Part shown: positions 1 through 13,500 of the stretch, one piece after another
How positions within the stretch are numbered: the stretch's first letter is position 1
How the letters are laid out: each line of letters opens with the position of its first letter
From: Arenicola marina
Lineage: Eukaryota; Annelida; Polychaeta; Arenicolidae
Assembly (NCBI GenBank): GCA_964019135.1
Contig: OZ025265.1
Span: 3,038,496 to 3,102,495, forward strand
DNA length: 64,000 bases
Reading direction: 5' to 3'
Made by a program: the position numbers and the translations under genes
Notes under the pieces: generated by a model
Told to the model about the DNA's origin: nothing
Databases searched by the model: none
The model's input: only the letters and a program-made list of their open reading frames with translations

Positions 1-836
1 TTAAGACCATGACAACCCCCCGGGGGCGGGGGCGCTACACACTGTTAGGACCATGACAACCCCCCGGGGGCGGGGGCGGGGGCGCTACACACTGTTAAGA
101 CCATGACAACCCCCCGGGGGCGGGGGCGCTACACACTGTTAAGACCATGACAACCCCCCGGGTGCGGGGGCGCTACACACTGTTCAGACCATGACAACCC
201 CCCGGGGGCGGGGGCGGGGGCGGGGGCGGGGGCGCTACACACTGTTCAGACCATGACAACCCCCCGGGGGCGGGGGCGCTACACACTGTTCAGACCATGA
301 CAACCCCCCGGGGGCGGGGGCGCTACACACTGTTCAGACCATGACAACCCCCCGGGGGCGGGGGCGCTACACACTGTTCAGACCATGACAACCCCCCGGG
401 GGCGGGGGCGCTACACACTTTTCAGACCATGACAACCCCCCGGGGGCGGGGGCGCTACACACTGTTCAGACCATGACAACCCCCCGGGGGCGGGGGCGCT
501 ACACACTGTTCAGACCATGACAACCCCCCGGGGGCGGGGGCGCTACACACTGTTAAGACCATGACAACCCCCCGGGGGCGGGGGCGCTACACACTGTTAA
601 GACCATGACAACCCCCCGGGGGCGGGGGCGCTACACACTGTTCAGACCATGACAACCCCCCGGGGGCGGGGGCGGGGGCGCTACACACTGTTAAGACCAT
701 GACAACCCCCCGGGGGCGGGGGCGCTACACACTGTTAAGACCATGACAACCCCCCGGGGGCGGGGGCGGGGGCGCTACACACTGTTAAGACCATGACAAC
801 CCCCCGGGGGCGGGGACGGGGGCGGGGGCGGGGGCG
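1..836. repeat. 44-bp GC-rich minisatellite array
   Basis: About 18 tandem copies of a 44-bp unit that begins TTAAGACCATGACAACCCC and ends GCGCTACACACTG. Length varies by insertion of extra GGGGGC hexamers, most strikingly near 205-235. The T(T/C)AAGACC versus TTCAGACC variants alternate in blocks, a sign of local expansion. The array starts before the window. No coding frame is supported. Confidence 0.97.
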
Positions 837-1460
837 CGGGTGCTACACATAGTTTGGTATATACATATGTGCCGCCCAAATGACCCCTTTTTTCGACTGT
901 TCTCTCAAGCCTCTGAGCAGAAACCTACAATTTCTCTCAATGTGCCCATCTGAGACTGAACTTTCATAAAAACTGCAGCTCTCGGCTATGTATTCAAGTT
1001 GATATCGAAAGTGTTCAAATAACATTTCAGCTGATATAGAAAGCGTTCAGCTAATTAACCTCCACATACATTGTCACTGTCTATCTCTCAATGACCACAA
1101 AATCTCGCACATTTCTCTCGCTCTCCATTTGCCGTCCATTGACTGGGCGGCACACCCCAACCACTACTAATTTAGTGACCCCCAGGTACATGGGGCTCTA
1201 ATTGATGAGAGTGGGTACGGCATCAGTACGGGAACCCAGCAATCCTGGGAATAGTGAAATATTCAACGACCAGGACTGCCTCATCGGAGACGAGCTAGCC
1301 GCGCCACCTGGCGAAAGATCACTGAACTGTTATCTCGCGCCAACAGCGCGCCTGCCTCTAGCGGGAAAGATTGCACAACTTCCGGAAATCCGGTGCCTTG
1401 CGCCATCTGACTTTTCTTGGTAATAACACGAGTGAAAGCTTGATTAAACACATTTTTATC
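837..1460 (+). promoter_or_regulatory. ZC3H15 upstream region and 5' leader
   Basis: A stretch without credible coding potential just 5' of the ZC3H15 start. It holds an E2F-like GCGGGAAA at 1361-1368 and an ETS-like ACTTCCGGAA at 1378-1387, followed by a GCGCCATCT near 1410. This is a normal mix for a TATA-less housekeeping promoter. The motifs are seen directly. Promoter activity is inferred from position 75-100 bases before the start codon. Confidence 0.35.
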
Positions 1461-1532
1461 ATGCCACCCAAGAAAAAAGCGGGGGAGCCTAGTAAAAAGA
1501 CAGAAATAAAGAAGAAGGAGAAACTGGTGGAA
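1461..1532 (+). CDS. ZC3H15: ZC3H15 coding exon 1
   Basis: Residues 1-24, the lysine-rich N-terminus beginning MPPKKK. Donor GAA|GTAAGT, phase 0. The start is set by homology; no upstream in-frame ATG resembles the family. Confidence 0.93.
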
Positions 1533-4500
1533 GTAAGTAATCTGGATTTCGGTCCTTCGTGCTAAAATCAGCGGTTTTCACAGAGCTTTTTTCTCACATG
1601 ACTATTGACGTCGACCGTCCACTCCACGAGCACTCGAATCAGTACGCTCCTATCTATATATAATAACAGAGTATGCAACATCTCAGAGAGGCCTGACAAA
1701 CATCGGATATTTTTAAATTTACCATTGTTGTCGGGCATTTAAAAATAACATGAAACACCATGAAACAAAGCATTCAACACCGAAAAAGGGTGAATGAACT
1801 GAATGCCATGCAGAATGGCCGAACGGCATAACGGCCGATCCGCTCTCACCACCCCCTACCATGGGTGGAGGGGTGGGGGGGGGGGGGTCGTCGAGCCGCC
1901 CGCCAGCAGATTAGTCTGCGCCTCGACGATTGGCTTGGTGTCGGTTTCGGCATCGGCTGGGGGATGGGGGTGGGGGAGGGTCTGGCTCGGGGTGGATGAA
2001 GCTGGCGATTGGTGTCAATTGTGTTTGTGTTGCTGGCTGCTGGGTGTGTATGGGCCGCGTGCAATATTCCGCGTTATCAATGCTCATTACGGGCCGCGTG
2101 AACGTTATCCATGCTCGTTACGGGGCCGTTGACAATTCCCCAAAATTTAGTGATTACTTAAGTGGCCCGGTCGTGAAGATTTCTCCTAAAAAATCAGTAA
2201 ATATTGGTCCCACACACCCAGCAGCCAGCAACACAAACACAAGTGTCACCAAACACCAGAATAATCCACGCGTGCCGGACGCAGCCCCCTCCCCCCTCCC
2301 ACACCCGATGCCGAAGTCATCTTGGCCGACGCCAAGCCAGACACCCAATCGTCGAGGCGCAGACTAATCCGCTGGCGGCTCGGGCTCGACGACCCCACCC
2401 CACCCCATTCACCCCCCACCAAACCACCCCATCCCACCTTCCCCCCACCCCCCTTAAATACCTCGGCCGTTTCGCAGTTCGGCCATTCCGAGTATACACC
2501 AATGAACTTACCCATGAATGGCCTCACCTCCTCCGTCGTTCTCACCCATGAGAGAAGCCCCTTACCAGCCGGTGTGCAAGAAAACAAAGTCTTTAGACCG
2601 ACGCTGTTCGAATAGTTTTCAACAATGCTTAACTAAATTACGTCACCGTTCATCCTCGGGTATTAAGTGGTCAAGTTACTCCATTAGATTCCTGAAGCTT
2701 TTATGACTTTTGTCGAATAGTCATTTCTTTGGTTGGTAGTGTATTTTCTTGTAATCCGGGGGATTTTTGTCACCTCTCGCTTCGTTTTGAATGCTCCGCC
2801 GCCCGCCGGACCTCAGTAAAGTTTGTTTACTTCCGGCGAGCAGCGGAGCATTGAAAATGAAGCGAGAGAGAGGACACAAATCACCCGGATTACAAGAGAA
2901 TATATTACTGACCAAAGACATGACTGTCAGACGAAAGTCATAAAAGCTTCAGGAATCTAATGAAGCAACTTGACAGGTAGGCACTGCATATTTATTCTGT
3001 TAGGATCTTTAACTTGAGCCACCGGTCCGCGATTTCCAATTTTAGGCCTGGTGAGCGGCATGGCTCTCACCCTTGCTCCATTTATGGGCGTGGTAAGAGA
3101 GGCATGTACCAGGGCTAGGTGCGCCGGTATTGACAAGATATAGTGACGTATGCGAGTTAATGAGAAGAGTTATGTTAAGACAGAATCTTTTGACGGCAAG
3201 TGTTAATATGGTACAAAATTTATGTAATTAGGATTTATATATATTTGTATCATGGAAGTAATGATAGTTATGCTTATATATGAAAAGTATAAAATTTCGA
3301 TTACATTTCGAGTAATAATCAGCTTAAGTACCACCCAGGTGCATGGAAAAGTAGAAATCCCAAGACTTCCCTGGACATGTCAAAATACGTCATATATTTC
3401 TGGGCCAATGAGGATGGACTTCCCCAGTGTTAGCTAATGCGCATGCGTGATGAGGTGCAAATGGTGACTGACGTTGTGTATATTTGTCAATTTGGATGTT
3501 TTTACCCTATTTTTTAGTTTAATCAAGGTTTATTCACCCTTTTTCGGTGTCAAAGGTAAGACTTAGCGCTTATGCTTTATTTCATGTTATTTTTAAAGGC
3601 CTGACAACAATGGTAAATTTTAAAATATCCGATGTTTGTCAGGCCTCTCTGAGATGTTGCATACTCTGTTATTATATATATAGGAGCGTACTGATTCGAG
3701 TGCTCGTGGTCCACTCCACCACTGGCACAGCAGCAGCAGTGTGGACCGTTGACGGCTGTCTGTTTACGAAACTCGACCGGCGACGTCGACTGAAGTATTG
3801 ATGGTCTCCGAACATGTAGCCTACACTACAACTGTAAAAGTTCTTGCAAGAAAATGAATTATTTTCTGTATGCTTATTTCACTTTTCAGAATACAGTAAA
3901 AAAAAACGATTGCCAAAGTGAAGTAAGGTATAGTTCAGGGAAATTCATTGGTGCAAGTGCCCCCAGGCAAGCTTGCTTCTCTAGGGGCACAACAGTAACA
4001 ATGTTAAAATCCTTCGACATTAGTAGGGAATTGATTGTAGCTTTTATAATAATATGTGCTCGAACAATCATAGTATTTATGTATTCTATATACCTTCTTC
4101 TATCATCTGACATCAATAAAGTGTGTCGACACTAGGTTGTTTCGGTTATATGTTCGCAACAGAAATGTTAGAGCACATAATTGTTCCCGACCAGCTATCC
4201 ACCATATTTATTTTTGGCAGATGCCGGTACTTGTAAATGCGACTTGGTTCCTCCTTTTCGTTAGCATCTGACTCTCCGCATAAGGGCCTTGTCAGTCGCT
4301 CATTTTAAACTTAAGGACAATAGCAGCGCCCTCTGTCACAGGTAATTGACTGTTACAAAGTTTGGGACCCAGGCTACAAATGGTGGCAGAATTCGCCAAG
4401 TGGCACTGCATTCGCATGGCGGTTGGTAGGAAAAAGTCGCATGCTCCAACATTTGTTCGCGAAAATATGACTGCAACAGTCTAGTGTTGACACACCTTCT

Positions 4501-7500
4501 TGATGTCAAAAGATAGAACAAGCTATATAGAATACGAAAGCACTATTATTATATGCGCCCACATTATAATACAAGCTGCAGTCGATTCCCTACTAACATC
4601 AAAGGATTTTAACATGGTTACCGTTGTGCCCCATGAGAAGTGGGCTTGCCTGGGGGCACTTGCGCCAAGGTAATTCACGGATGTATAGTTGGCACATTTA
4701 ATATCTGCCACCTCGCTGTCGCAAATAATGTTGTCTGTGCATCATTTGCAGTCACCATTTATGAAATTATGGATTTATGTTTTCCATTATATGAGACCCT
4801 TAAGATTTTAAAAGCATAAAGTATAGCAGACGCATTATGAAAGAAATAGAGCATTATGTGCCCATATATAAATTTGATGTACATTTTATGTAACAGTTAT
4901 TTTGGGTTCCAAAAACAAAAGTCAGAAAGATTGTAAGGAAGGAATTTGCATATAGATGTATGAGTTACAACATGTATAAACGCAATGCTCACGCCGGAGG
5001 TACTTAACTTTGCATCACTATACAAGCAGCACCTGTTTCAGTGAGAGTAGAATAAATCTTATTTTTTTAGAGCCTTGGAAGAAGCGATATTGTTCAAATG
5101 GTGGCGAGTGGCAGAGTTTTTCTTTCCCATAAGTAGCTAAAATAACTTCTCTTCAAGTTGTTCATCACTTTTTCACCAGACGTAAAGATGAAAGTGAAAT
5201 GTTGTAACTGATAGTATAATATTTAGATTTTTGAAATGTTTACATTTAGAACTTATTGGGTATTGATAATACAGATCACTTAACTTGTTTAAACCTGGGT
5301 GTGACATCACATATATCTGGAACTCACTGCAGCTAAGACAATCAACCTGATACCCCTGCCGCTACAAAAATCTATGCAGCCTTGACGAGCAGCTGACATC
5401 AGGGACCAGTCTATGGCTTGTTTATTAGGCATTCATATTCATTTGCTAGACTGATTAGTAGAGCAGTAACTACAGCCCCCGACCTGTATCAGGTCCATCA
5501 TAGACAGGGACCAGTGGTGACAAAGTGAGTAATTTTTTACCTGCCGACTGGTATCGATTGTTTTAAGTCACCTCGCACAGAATTTATAAATGATGCATTT
5601 AATTGAGCTGTGAGGAGACATGGGGATGCATTGTAAATATACAGGGAGCATTAGTACTGATTGCACTTCGCCAAAATCAGTTATATAAGTGACACTGTTT
5701 TTGAAATTATTTATAACATAATGGCACCCATCAGTATCTTTGCTGGGGATTACTGATTACTGAAGGACACCCCTTAAATGATTACATACACAATATGGTG
5801 AGAATATTAGTTTGTGATATTTAAATTTAAGGTTTACAATTTCTAATATGAATTGCAAATGGGTGATAACTATTCTAATAGGCTTGATTGTATACAGAGG
5901 TATGGGTAAGCCCTGAAGTGGAACAATAATAGGCGAAACAGAGTGGTTGGTGGTGGGTTTGGTAGTGTGATGTTATAAACTACAAAGTATTACCTGTTAT
6001 TCAATAAGGGATAGAGGGACGGGGAAATATTTTGGATTTGCTCAAGCTGGATTACAGGAGTACAGCAAAATGTGCTTCTGTAGAATCAGAAAGATATAGC
6101 AGTTCAAATAAAAATTTGGTATCTTACATCCAAATCACTTTGATGATCACCTATCCACATTACGACAAAGCTTCAGTAAAATATTTTTGCTACACTTTAG
6201 GTTGTGTATTCCATTGCAATATCAAAATTCCAAACTTTAGGAAAGTATGAGCATACACAAAAAACATTTACCGGTATATACAATACAGTGTCCGTTTTAC
6301 ATCACATACATTCTAGCAGACTTGGTTCATATATAAGTTGCACCAGTGTGTAAGTCCCACCCCACTGACGCAACTTATATATCACAAATTACGGTATATA
6401 GAAACAACATGGTGCAAACTGATCAGCTTGTTACATTTGAATCTTGCTATTTACAATTCAATAAACAGCAGAGATTCTAGTTGTCATATATATACAATTG
6501 TGAGCGCTATGATTGTCTTCCTTTTCTGGGCAGGTAAACAGCCGCTGAGTGCCTACCTGCCTGAAAAACTGCCCACCGGTCTGGCGGGCAGGAGGACCTC
6601 TGGCAAACACTGTGGTGTAAGCACTGATTGTCATATCTGGACCAGCTGCGTACTCATACTTCGGAAATTGGAAGAATTGTCTACAAATCTGTCATTGGCT
6701 TTTTTGTTTTTCTTTCAGGATAAAACATTTGGTCTGAAAAATAAGAAAGGCAACAAGCAGCAGAAGTTTATCAAGACTGTGAGCCAGCAGGTCATCCATG
6801 GCAATAAGTCTGGCAAGGAGGTAAGTACATTCTGTGAGCAGAACAAAAGCAACATAGGTATTCAACCTGGGTTTTCACACAAAATTCTATCATTAGCGGT
6901 ATTTGAAATTGTGAACTTGCATGGCCTGCTTGTAACAAAACCAGTAGACAGCTGCCGACGCATAACTTTCAACTGTCCAGCCATAAGAGCTGTTTTGGAT
7001 AAGTCACACGCATAATGATACGAATTTATAATGCTTTCACTTTGGCAGCTGGAGAAGGCAAAGCTCGAACTACTCGGCAAAAAGGAAACAAAGAAAAAAG
7101 AAGCAGATGAACTGAATTCTCTTTTTAAACCTGTTGAACAGAAGGTTGGAAAAGGTAATCATACATGTTATTATCTTACATGTGGCCAGTAAGCTCTTTA
7201 TCACTACATGTAGGTTTTTTTTTTGTATATGTCAAAGACGGTTACCAGCAGACTTAAATTTAAACATGTTGGATGACTTTTTTAATTTGATTGGGTTTAT
7301 GCTGTCACACTGGATTTAAAGGAATAAATTGTTAGAACTTTTACTTCGTGTGTTTTGCAAAGTCACCTGGGAGATTATTCGTGCAAACTATTCAGTTCTT
7401 TACGTTATGCTGAAGTTCGCTCAATGATGCATACATGAGAACGATCTGACTTTAAATATAATACAGGTACAACATAGAGGCTGTGACATGGGATACGATG

Positions 7501-10500
7501 GACCAGATCTGAGTGCCACATAACATATTTTCAGGTATCGTCTTGTACCAAACTACTTAATTTGCTTTGTGTTTGCAGGTGTCGACCCCAAATCTGTATT
7601 ATGTGCCTTCTTCAAGTCTGGCAAATGCGGGAAAGGAGACAAGTGCAAGTTCTCCCATGACTTGAATATTGCCCGCAAGGCGGAGAAACGCAGTGTGTAC
7701 GATGAGGCCAAGAAAGAAGAGGGTAAGCTGTGCACAGTAAAACCTCCAAGAACCTGGATAAGCGGTATACTGCAAGCATTGTTAGCATACCAACAGATCG
7801 CTGAAACAGATGTGAGATTGAAATAAAACGTTTGTTGGCTTAGGTTCCTTCTCGTCCTACTAGGGCTAAATAAGGCCAAGGAACATCCCGGGATTTGGAT
7901 GCAATATGCCCCAGATTAGAACGCCCGGACAGGGTTTCGAACCAGGGACATTGATCAGCCGTCGAGTGTCTTACCACTCGGCCAAGGAGACTCCCTAAGT
8001 GTGATATTTGATTGTGATATCTGTGTTCTATGTTATAGGTACCGGTATGTGATTTAGTGTGATATCTGTGTTATATGTTATAGGTACCTGTATGTGATTT
8101 AGTATTTAAGCTGTGCTTCTCTTGGCCATTTGAAGGTATGGCTGATTGGAGTGAGGAGCAGTTGGCAGAGGTCGTGGAGCAGAAACACGGAGCTCTCAAC
8201 AAGGCTCTTCCCAAGACTTCAATTGTGAGTTAATATGACTTGGTGAAGAAGAACACGTTATTTTCTTCCAGTCTGCACACAATTAAGTGTTCTGGCCACC
8301 TGAGAGTCTAACAGCACATGGATCGGTGGTTCGGGCCCCGATGTGGCCATGTCTGTGTGGTCGCAGGATAAAGATTCCATGTCAAAGAGCAGTGGCTTAC
8401 CCCCGGGCACATGGCTTCACCTTCCTCTTCCTTCTCCCATTGACGCCATCTGACTAAAAGTGGTTAAAGCGTACTAAATATAAAACCAAACAACCCACCG
8501 TAACATAAATTTTTTTATGTTCAAAAAAGCATCACCTTTTCAAGAGTATGTATGCTATAGCTAAAACTATAGAAAGATTTAGGGCAATAATTCTGTGGGT
8601 CTAGACCTCCTGTTGTAACAAGTAACATTGTCTACACACATATACTTGGGACAATGCTGCCATATGTGCAATTAATTTGAAACTACAAATTGTTTCAAAT
8701 GTCATACAGTTTGCTTATAGATGCTGACAGTGACCTTGTTTGTTTAGGCTCAAACCGGGTAATTGGGCATTACTACAGCTTTGTGAATACTTTGTTCTAC
8801 TATCTTTTTCTGAACGATCGTGTTGGTAACAGGGATGCGAAATTGACTAGAACACTAATCAACGGTTAAACACACAAGTAAGTTATTCATAAACGTTTCC
8901 TTGACGTCCCGGCAATCAGTTGAATATAAACCTGCCTCATTTTCTCTTTCAGATTTGTAAATTCTTCCTCGACGCACTTGAAAACAGCAAGTACGGCTGG
9001 TTTTGGAAGTGTCCTAACGGTGACGCATGTCACTACAGGCACGCGCTGCCCGTTGGTGAGTAAGGCGAGGCTGTACTCATGGCTGGAGATATTAAAGCGG
9101 GGGCCCAACCTAATCTAATCGCGATTTGCTCCGAAAGCTTACATCTTAAAATTAAATCAACGAGTGTTAACGCTTTGTTTCGGCCGACTGGTAAGGAGAG
9201 AACAATTGGGCCATTTTGCCGGAGAAAGTGACTTATATTGTGACCCTTCATGTAGTGCCGCCTTACGTTATGACTGGAAATTATCTCGCGGAGGGAACTC
9301 TTCACTGTGGAAACGCGTGAAACGAGAGATCAGGGCCGCGATTTACGGATGAATTGCGGACGCACTCCAGAAAGGGCTGCCGCCTGGTTAAGCGGCGAAA
9401 TCGTGGATGGAGGTCCTTCATAAAGTTCATTGTAAGCTACAGACAGGACGGAAAATTCTGCAATTTGTAGGATAGACCCTTGGGTACTATATGAATAGGT
9501 AAACAGCGTTAGTGGCCAGGCTGGCGACTTCCTTTAATGCCATGTTAGTGATCAAAAGATACATGCTGAAATTAATCCTTGTCAATTGTAATAACAAGCG
9601 ACTACTGTAACATAATTCAGCGGTCCTTGCATTGTACGAAAACCTTTTAACACTGACATTTGTTTTGGACGATGACGCTAAAGATACAAAGGTGTCCTTC
9701 AATTGTTTTCTGATTGTAAACGGCATGTTGACATAGAAATTGAGACGTTTCAGTAACCCCTGAGTTTATACGCTGCTAATCAACATGTGTTGTGTCTGTA
9801 CAGGATTTGTTCTGAAAAAGGACAAGAAGACTATGGAAGAACAAAAGGAAGCAGAGATTTCATTAGAAGAACTGATCGAAAAGGAGGTAAGTAACGTCGT
9901 CACTGGAGCCCGCACTTCACTTTCCGCCGTGTTAGGTACATCGCCATTGTTAATATGTCACTCTTTGAGACTGTCATATTCTTACTTTCACCATCCCCAC
10001 CCCGGTCGATCCGCGGCACATTACCAAAGTGATCACGGTCACACAGTTCTCAGCTTTAACATCTCTCGCAAATGGCGAGCCACGAGTATTTTTAGCACAT
10101 GACTACTATTTTCGTGATGACGAAACAATAAATACTCAAATTGGTAAGGCAACCAACACCTTTGGTAGGCTAAACAAACGTGGTAAACGTCAAAGCTACC
10201 CATTCGCACCAGTATGCTAATTTACAGAGGATATGTTCTTAGCTTTATAACAGCGAAAGAAAGCACAGCATTGTTTATCTTCGTTTCATAACATGGCAAA
10301 AACACATACTGAAGTGTTAGTCAAGCCTACCAAGCATTGTTGTAAAAGAAAGTCGTCTTGGCTTGGGTACGTTCATTGTATGCAAGATGAACGCATTCCA
10401 AAGGCTGTACGAACTTGACCGGACGGTCAAAGCTCAGGTTTCAGGATATCTGCAAACATGACGTGAAGGTTTTCTATGTCGATTCGAATATTTGGGAAGA

Positions 10501-13500
10501 TTTTGCGAGTCAGTGCGAGATGAAATAATCCACCACAACGAGCTCATGGTTTGAGAAATTACATTTATAATGTCAAATTAGGACGCCAGTGACTATTGGT
10601 TAAGACCAATCGATGGGCCATCGATGTGACGACTGCGGCCATCGATGTGACGACTGCGGCAAGCTATGCTGGTCACATATAGATTTATTCAGTCGTAAGC
10701 GCAAATGCCGCGATACAAATAGCAATAGTAAAGTCGCCACAAAAACTGCGGGTCTTACTCAGACGGACAGATGCTATCATCCTAACCCGAGTTAAAGCAA
10801 TATACTTACATGCGCCATCTTAGATTGTTTACATGTTAGAATCAAGACTAAAAGTATCTCAAAATGATGATGCATATATGTTTTAGATCTCTGAGAGTCT
10901 GTAAAACAACAATTTCAGCATAAAACTGCGCGGTTTATTTTTATCGCGCGCGGACGTCCTAGCGCGCCGCGGTCGACATCACACACAAAATAGCGAACTG
11001 CGAACAGGCGCGCAGGGATATAAAGCCGGCCACCAACTTCTGCTCAGTTGACCAAAATGCTTCTCTCCGGATAGCCCACATGCTTTCAGGATTCAAATTC
11101 AAGACAGAATATACTTATTTGACATGGGGAAGAGGTTGGTAATACAAAAAATTACGGAATATATTGCTTTAAGTCCCGCAATACAAATAACGTGTTTCCT
11201 TTTTCAGAGAGCGTCGATGAGCTCTAAAAACTTGACGAAAGTGACACTGGAAAGCTTTTTGAAGTGGAAAGACAAGAAGGTGAGTTACCTTAGGGACATT
11301 TAAAAGGTGTTCTGCCGGATAAGCAGCTTGCAGATGACTCGTTTCGTCCGCTGACGATAGCCGCCAATATTCTGGCACAAGTTGGTGAATGGTGGCGTGG
11401 GGTGCGGCAATGACCTGATTTCAAATATATTTGATTAAAGCATTTATTGTAGATACTCAGGCAAAAGACATTCTATGAGGGAATACGTATGCTTTCGGTC
11501 TTGTGCCTAATGTGTAAATGTATATATTCGAGTGGTTGGGAGGCGAGGGGGGGGGGGGGTAACCACGTGGCCTAGTAGTTAGTGCTTATTGTCGAGTGTG
11601 CTCTGCTCGGCCAGCCATAGCGGACGGTGCGTAGTTCGAATCCCACCTGTGCAGATACAATCGTGAAGCACCAAGCTGCCTTGTTACTGTTCGCAATGAG
11701 TATGGGGTTACTCCCGGAGTCCGGACTCCTAGGCCTTGCCATTGTAGCGAGATAACCCGCAGAGGGTAAAAGCGTCCCACCTGAACCAGCGCTGAGCTCG
11801 TGTTACGTGTGGACCTCTGTGAAGAATGTTCAACGAGGTCACTATTTCTGCTCTCGCCTTCAGAAAAGGGAGAAGATCGCCAAGATGAAGGCCGCCAAGG
11901 ACCGGAAGAAGGCCGACTACACTTCCGGCAAGGCCTTCGGGGTAGGTCGCCCGGTGCTTGTTTTGTAAACAGTTTGTAGGCCGAAAGGTTATATCAACAA
12001 CGAATTCGCATATGCCTCAGCACAGGAAGTATGCATTAATATATCGTTTGAAGAAACTGAATAAATAAGTCAGTATGTTACAGTGTCTTAAGTTTCTGAT
12101 ACGGAGATGTTCACCATATCGTTTTACCCAGTCGAAGTTGACGGTGACCAGCTCGTACTCCCAACAATAGTATCATAATACTGAAAGCGTATATGTCTGT
12201 TCAGTCCTCAACCGAATAAAGGGTTTTTGCACTTTGGCCTTAGGCCTTTGATGCGACAATGAAGGAGCGGAATAACGCAACCAATTTAATACCAGTCCGC
12301 TCTGGTGTTCATCGACCATTGGACAGACGTGTAAACTTCGCGTGACCTTTGTCCTTTGACCTTTTTCAGGTCAGCGGCCGAGACCTGTTCGAGTTCAACC
12401 CTGACCTTGCGGTGGGTGACACTGGGGATGACGAGGACGCCAATGTCTTCGTAATGGATCGGGATGGCGACGAGGTGAGTGGGACGCCGATCGTGTGTGT
12501 CTGGGGGACGCCAGGGGAGGGGGTCACTCAGGGGTACAAGGTGCAGGGGATAGGCATATGGCATTGGTTCCGAGTGCCAGATGTCCTGTCTGAGCCTTTA
12601 GGCCTTAGAATGGAGCTTTGTGCTGAGATAAACCTCGCGCAAGAAGCGATGTCATAGGCATCTTCGCGCACAAATTACCCCAATGTCACAATGGGAGGTG
12701 ACACCTGTTCGCGACCAGTCGCAGAGTGCGGGATGGGTTTGTACCGGACCTGGTGTGACAGTGGGCCGCAGTACCCAGTCGCCGAGCGCGGGGTGGGTTT
12801 ATATCGGACCAGGGGATAATTTCGCTAAGAGTTACGAGCTCGTAACCCTATCTTTAACATGCTAATGTAACGGCAGATCGAATTTGTACGCGCAACAGAA
12901 ATAACCATTATACTGCGATAATGGGGCTCAACCGGTTTCATTTCTCTTCGGGACGACAATACTTTAAAATGTTACGCTCAAAAGTTACGTTATTTCAGTG
13001 AAATGACACCCTGGTGTCACAATGGGCGGCAGCCAAATGAGTGCGAAGAAAGGCGTTGCTTATTGGGGGAGATGAGTTGGGGGTTGGGGGTGGGCGTTAG
13101 TCACAAGGTGGGCGTTAGTCACGGGGTGGGCGTTAGTCACGGGGTGGGCGTTAGTGAAAGGGAAGGGGGGGTGGGCGTCCGTCACGGGTTAGTGGGTGGG
13201 GTAGCCCGGGTCCCCACTCCCACTACATCTTTACCAGGACTGTACCACCCAGCTCTGCCCGCAAATAATCCCTCCTCCTCCTGCCACTACTTTGTTTAGC
13301 CCCCATCCTCCCCGCCTCCCCCAGTGATGAGTGTGTTTCAACGTTGTGATTGACGCCGTGCTCACCGCCACTGTGGTGAAAGCTTACCCCCCCTCCAACC
13401 TCCCTTCCCCCGCCCACTCGGTCCCTGGCCTGACCCCCCCTCCCCCCCCGCCGCCCTCTCGGTTCCTGACATCACCCCCCCCCCATTCCCTCAGCCTTAC

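Noticed and set aside
1..836. CRISPR-like regular repeats
   Set aside because: Units are contiguous, with no unique spacers, in a eukaryotic genome. It is a minisatellite.
6338..7015. 225-codon open frame on the + strand
   Set aside because: It runs through ZC3H15 exon 2 in frame and continues into flanking introns. Only the part 6719-6820 is supported.
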